A DNA stretch of 8,051 bases from an uncultured Prevotellaceae bacterium (GTDB lineage Bacteria; Bacteroidota; Bacteroidia; Bacteroidales; Bacteroidaceae), in NCBI GenBank assembly GCA_946407325.1, contig CAMJNN010000056.1, positions 1 through 8,051 of the forward strand, read 5' to 3'. Under the pieces are notes generated by a model. That model was not told the origin of the DNA and did no database searches. It saw nothing but the letters and a program-made list of their open reading frames with translations. A program made the position numbers and the translations under genes. Positions 7,047-8,051 of this stretch are shown piece after piece; position 1 is the first letter of the stretch, and every line of letters starts with the position of its first letter.

Positions 7047-7079
7047 AAAAAACCATAAAACATGTTGAAAAACATATTT
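7047..7079 (-). terminator. weak AT-rich terminator candidate after recG
   Basis: On the minus strand, directly from the recG stop codon, AAATATGTT pairs with AACATGTTT around a TTTC loop (7079-7058; nine pairs, one of them G-U). The T-rich stretch TTTTATGGTTTTTT follows, ending at 7047. The stem has few G-C pairs, so termination may be partial. It lies just before the -33 element of the peptidase promoter. Confidence 0.4.
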
Positions 7080-8051
7080 AACTGATGGCTGACCAATTAA
7101 TGTTGGTCTTTCTCAGGTTCTTCAGCTGTTGCCACAGCAACGCATATTTTTGCTTTTCACAAGTGGGATCATCTTCCACAATGCGTTCTGCTACGTCACG
7201 TGCCAATTGAAGAATCTGACCGTCCCGCGCTAGGTCAGCAATCAGCAGTTCGAAGGCCATACCGCTCTGCTGTGTTCCCTCCAAATCGCCTGGGCCACGT
7301 AGCTTTAGGTCTGCCTCGGCAATTTCAAAGCCATCGTTGGTTCGTACCATAATCTCTATGCGCTTTCTTGTGTCCTCCGCCAGTTTGTAGCCTGTCACCA
7401 GGATGCAGTATGATTGGTCGGCCCCACGCCCCACACGACCCCTTAATTGGTGCAACTGCGAGAGTCCGAAACGTTCGGCATTCTGAATCACCATCACCGA
7501 GGCGTTGGGTACGTTCACTCCCACCTCTATCACTGTGGTTGCCACCATAATCTGCGCTTCCCCCCTTACGAAACGTTGCATCTGTTCCTCCTTCAGGGTA
7601 GGTTTCATTTGTCCGTGTACTTGGCATACTATCAGGTCGGGAAAGTCGTCGCACACCTGCGAGTAGCCCTCTACTAAATTTTTCAAATCTATTTTCTCAC
7701 TTTCCTTGATAAGTGGATAGACGATGTATATCTGTCTGCCCTCGTTCACCTGCTTGCGAATGAAAGCATTAAGTTGTTCCCGACGATTGTCAAACTGATG
7801 CAGGGTAGCTATCGGTTTGCGCCCAGGAGGCAGTTCATCAATCACTGACACGTCCAGGTCGCCATACAGTGTCATCGCAAGCGTACGAGGGATAGGTGTA
7901 GCCGTCATTACTAAAACATGTGGCGGTTGTATGCTTTTACCCCACAATCTGGCACGTTGCGCCACCCCAAAACGGTGTTGCTCATCAATCACCGCCAAAC
8001 CCAAATGGGCGAAGTTCACTCCATCTTCTATCAGGGCATGTGTGCCTATCA
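7078..8051 (-). CDS. recG: ATP-dependent DNA helicase RecG, C-terminal part (5' end beyond the right edge)
   Basis: RecG remodels stalled replication forks and branched recombination intermediates by reversing forks and moving Holliday junctions. About 323 residues are visible, a little under half of a typical 690-700-residue RecG; the wedge domain and Walker A motif lie off the edge. The frame stays open to the edge, reading GTHALIEDGVNFAHLG before the first motif, so the GTG near 8019 is internal. Visible helicase motifs in order are DEQH (motif II, about 7986-7975), TATPIPRT (motif III, about 7907-7884), then VATTVIEVGVNVPNA (motif V) and QLHQLRGRVGRG (motif VI, near 7450-7420). The RecG-specific C-terminal LRGPGDLEGTQQSG segment follows. 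No damage is seen in the visible part. Its weak terminator leads directly into the peptidase promoter. Confidence 0.97.
   Translation of the reverse strand, partial: IGTHALIEDGVNFAHLGLAVIDEQHRFGVAQRARLWGKSIQPPHVLVMTATPIPRTLAMTLYGDLDVSVIDELPPGRKPIATLHQFDNRREQLNAFIRKQVNEGRQIYIVYPLIKESEKIDLKNLVEGYSQVCDDFPDLIVCQVHGQMKPTLKEEQMQRFVRGEAQIMVATTVIEVGVNVPNASVMVIQNAERFGLSQLHQLRGRVGRGADQSYCILVTGYKLAEDTRKRIEIMVRTNDGFEIAEADLKLRGPGDLEGTQQSGMAFELLIADLARDGQILQLARDVAERIVEDDPTCEKQKYALLWQQLKNLRKTNINWSAIS

Noticed and set aside
7325..7654. Open frame of 109 codons on the minus strand within recG
   Set aside because: It overlaps RecG motifs V and VI in another frame and looks like an out-of-frame translation.
7078..8019. 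RecG as a complete 313-residue gene starting at 8019
   Set aside because: That codon is an internal GTG; the frame continues upstream to the edge with conserved RecG sequence.

Overview
The window reads as chromosomal DNA of a Bacteroidales bacterium, most like Prevotella and its relatives. Three things point there: moderate GC with A-rich leaders and no Shine-Dalgarno motif before the genes, two promoters of the Bacteroidetes type (-33 TTTG, -7 TAnnTTTG), and a gene set typical of that order (DnaG, FolE, a small SPOR protein, TpiA, a DoxX-type membrane protein, a DUF1599 protein, an M23/LysM peptidase, RecG). No mobile element, CRISPR array, tRNA or rRNA is visible. The region is mainly housekeeping.

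Layout from left to right. Positions 1-98 hold the edge of an unidentified gene. dnaG (146-2275) is the only clear plus-strand gene and converges on folE with 8 bp between stop codons. All later genes are on the minus strand. One transcription unit, read right to left, starts at a promoter at about 6004-6034 and runs DUF1599 protein (5984-5442), DoxX/thioredoxin-like membrane protein (5452-4163), tpiA (4162-3404), SPOR protein (3349-2885), folE (2874-2284). Next comes a monocistronic M23/LysM peptidase (6982-6092) with its own strong promoter and a bidirectional terminator. The C-terminal half of recG (7078-8051) runs off the right edge.

The most interesting feature is the DoxX-TpiA junction. 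The membrane-protein frame has no stop before tpiA, so the two form one continuous 682-codon reading frame. A run of seven A residues lies 11 bases before the tpiA ATG. A slip of one base either way ends the membrane protein at once: at a TGA overlapping the tpiA ATG, or at a TAA 7 bases upstream of it. This is a real in-frame fusion, a slippage site, or a homopolymer sequencing error. A second notable structure is a 13-bp hairpin with a cUUCGg loop and no U-tract, between tpiA and the SPOR gene.

The operon combines a glycolytic enzyme, a pterin/7-deazaguanine precursor enzyme (FolE), a putative nucleotide-related protein (DUF1599) and two envelope proteins. No single pathway unites them. A FolE-DUF1599 link through nucleotide modification is possible but speculative.
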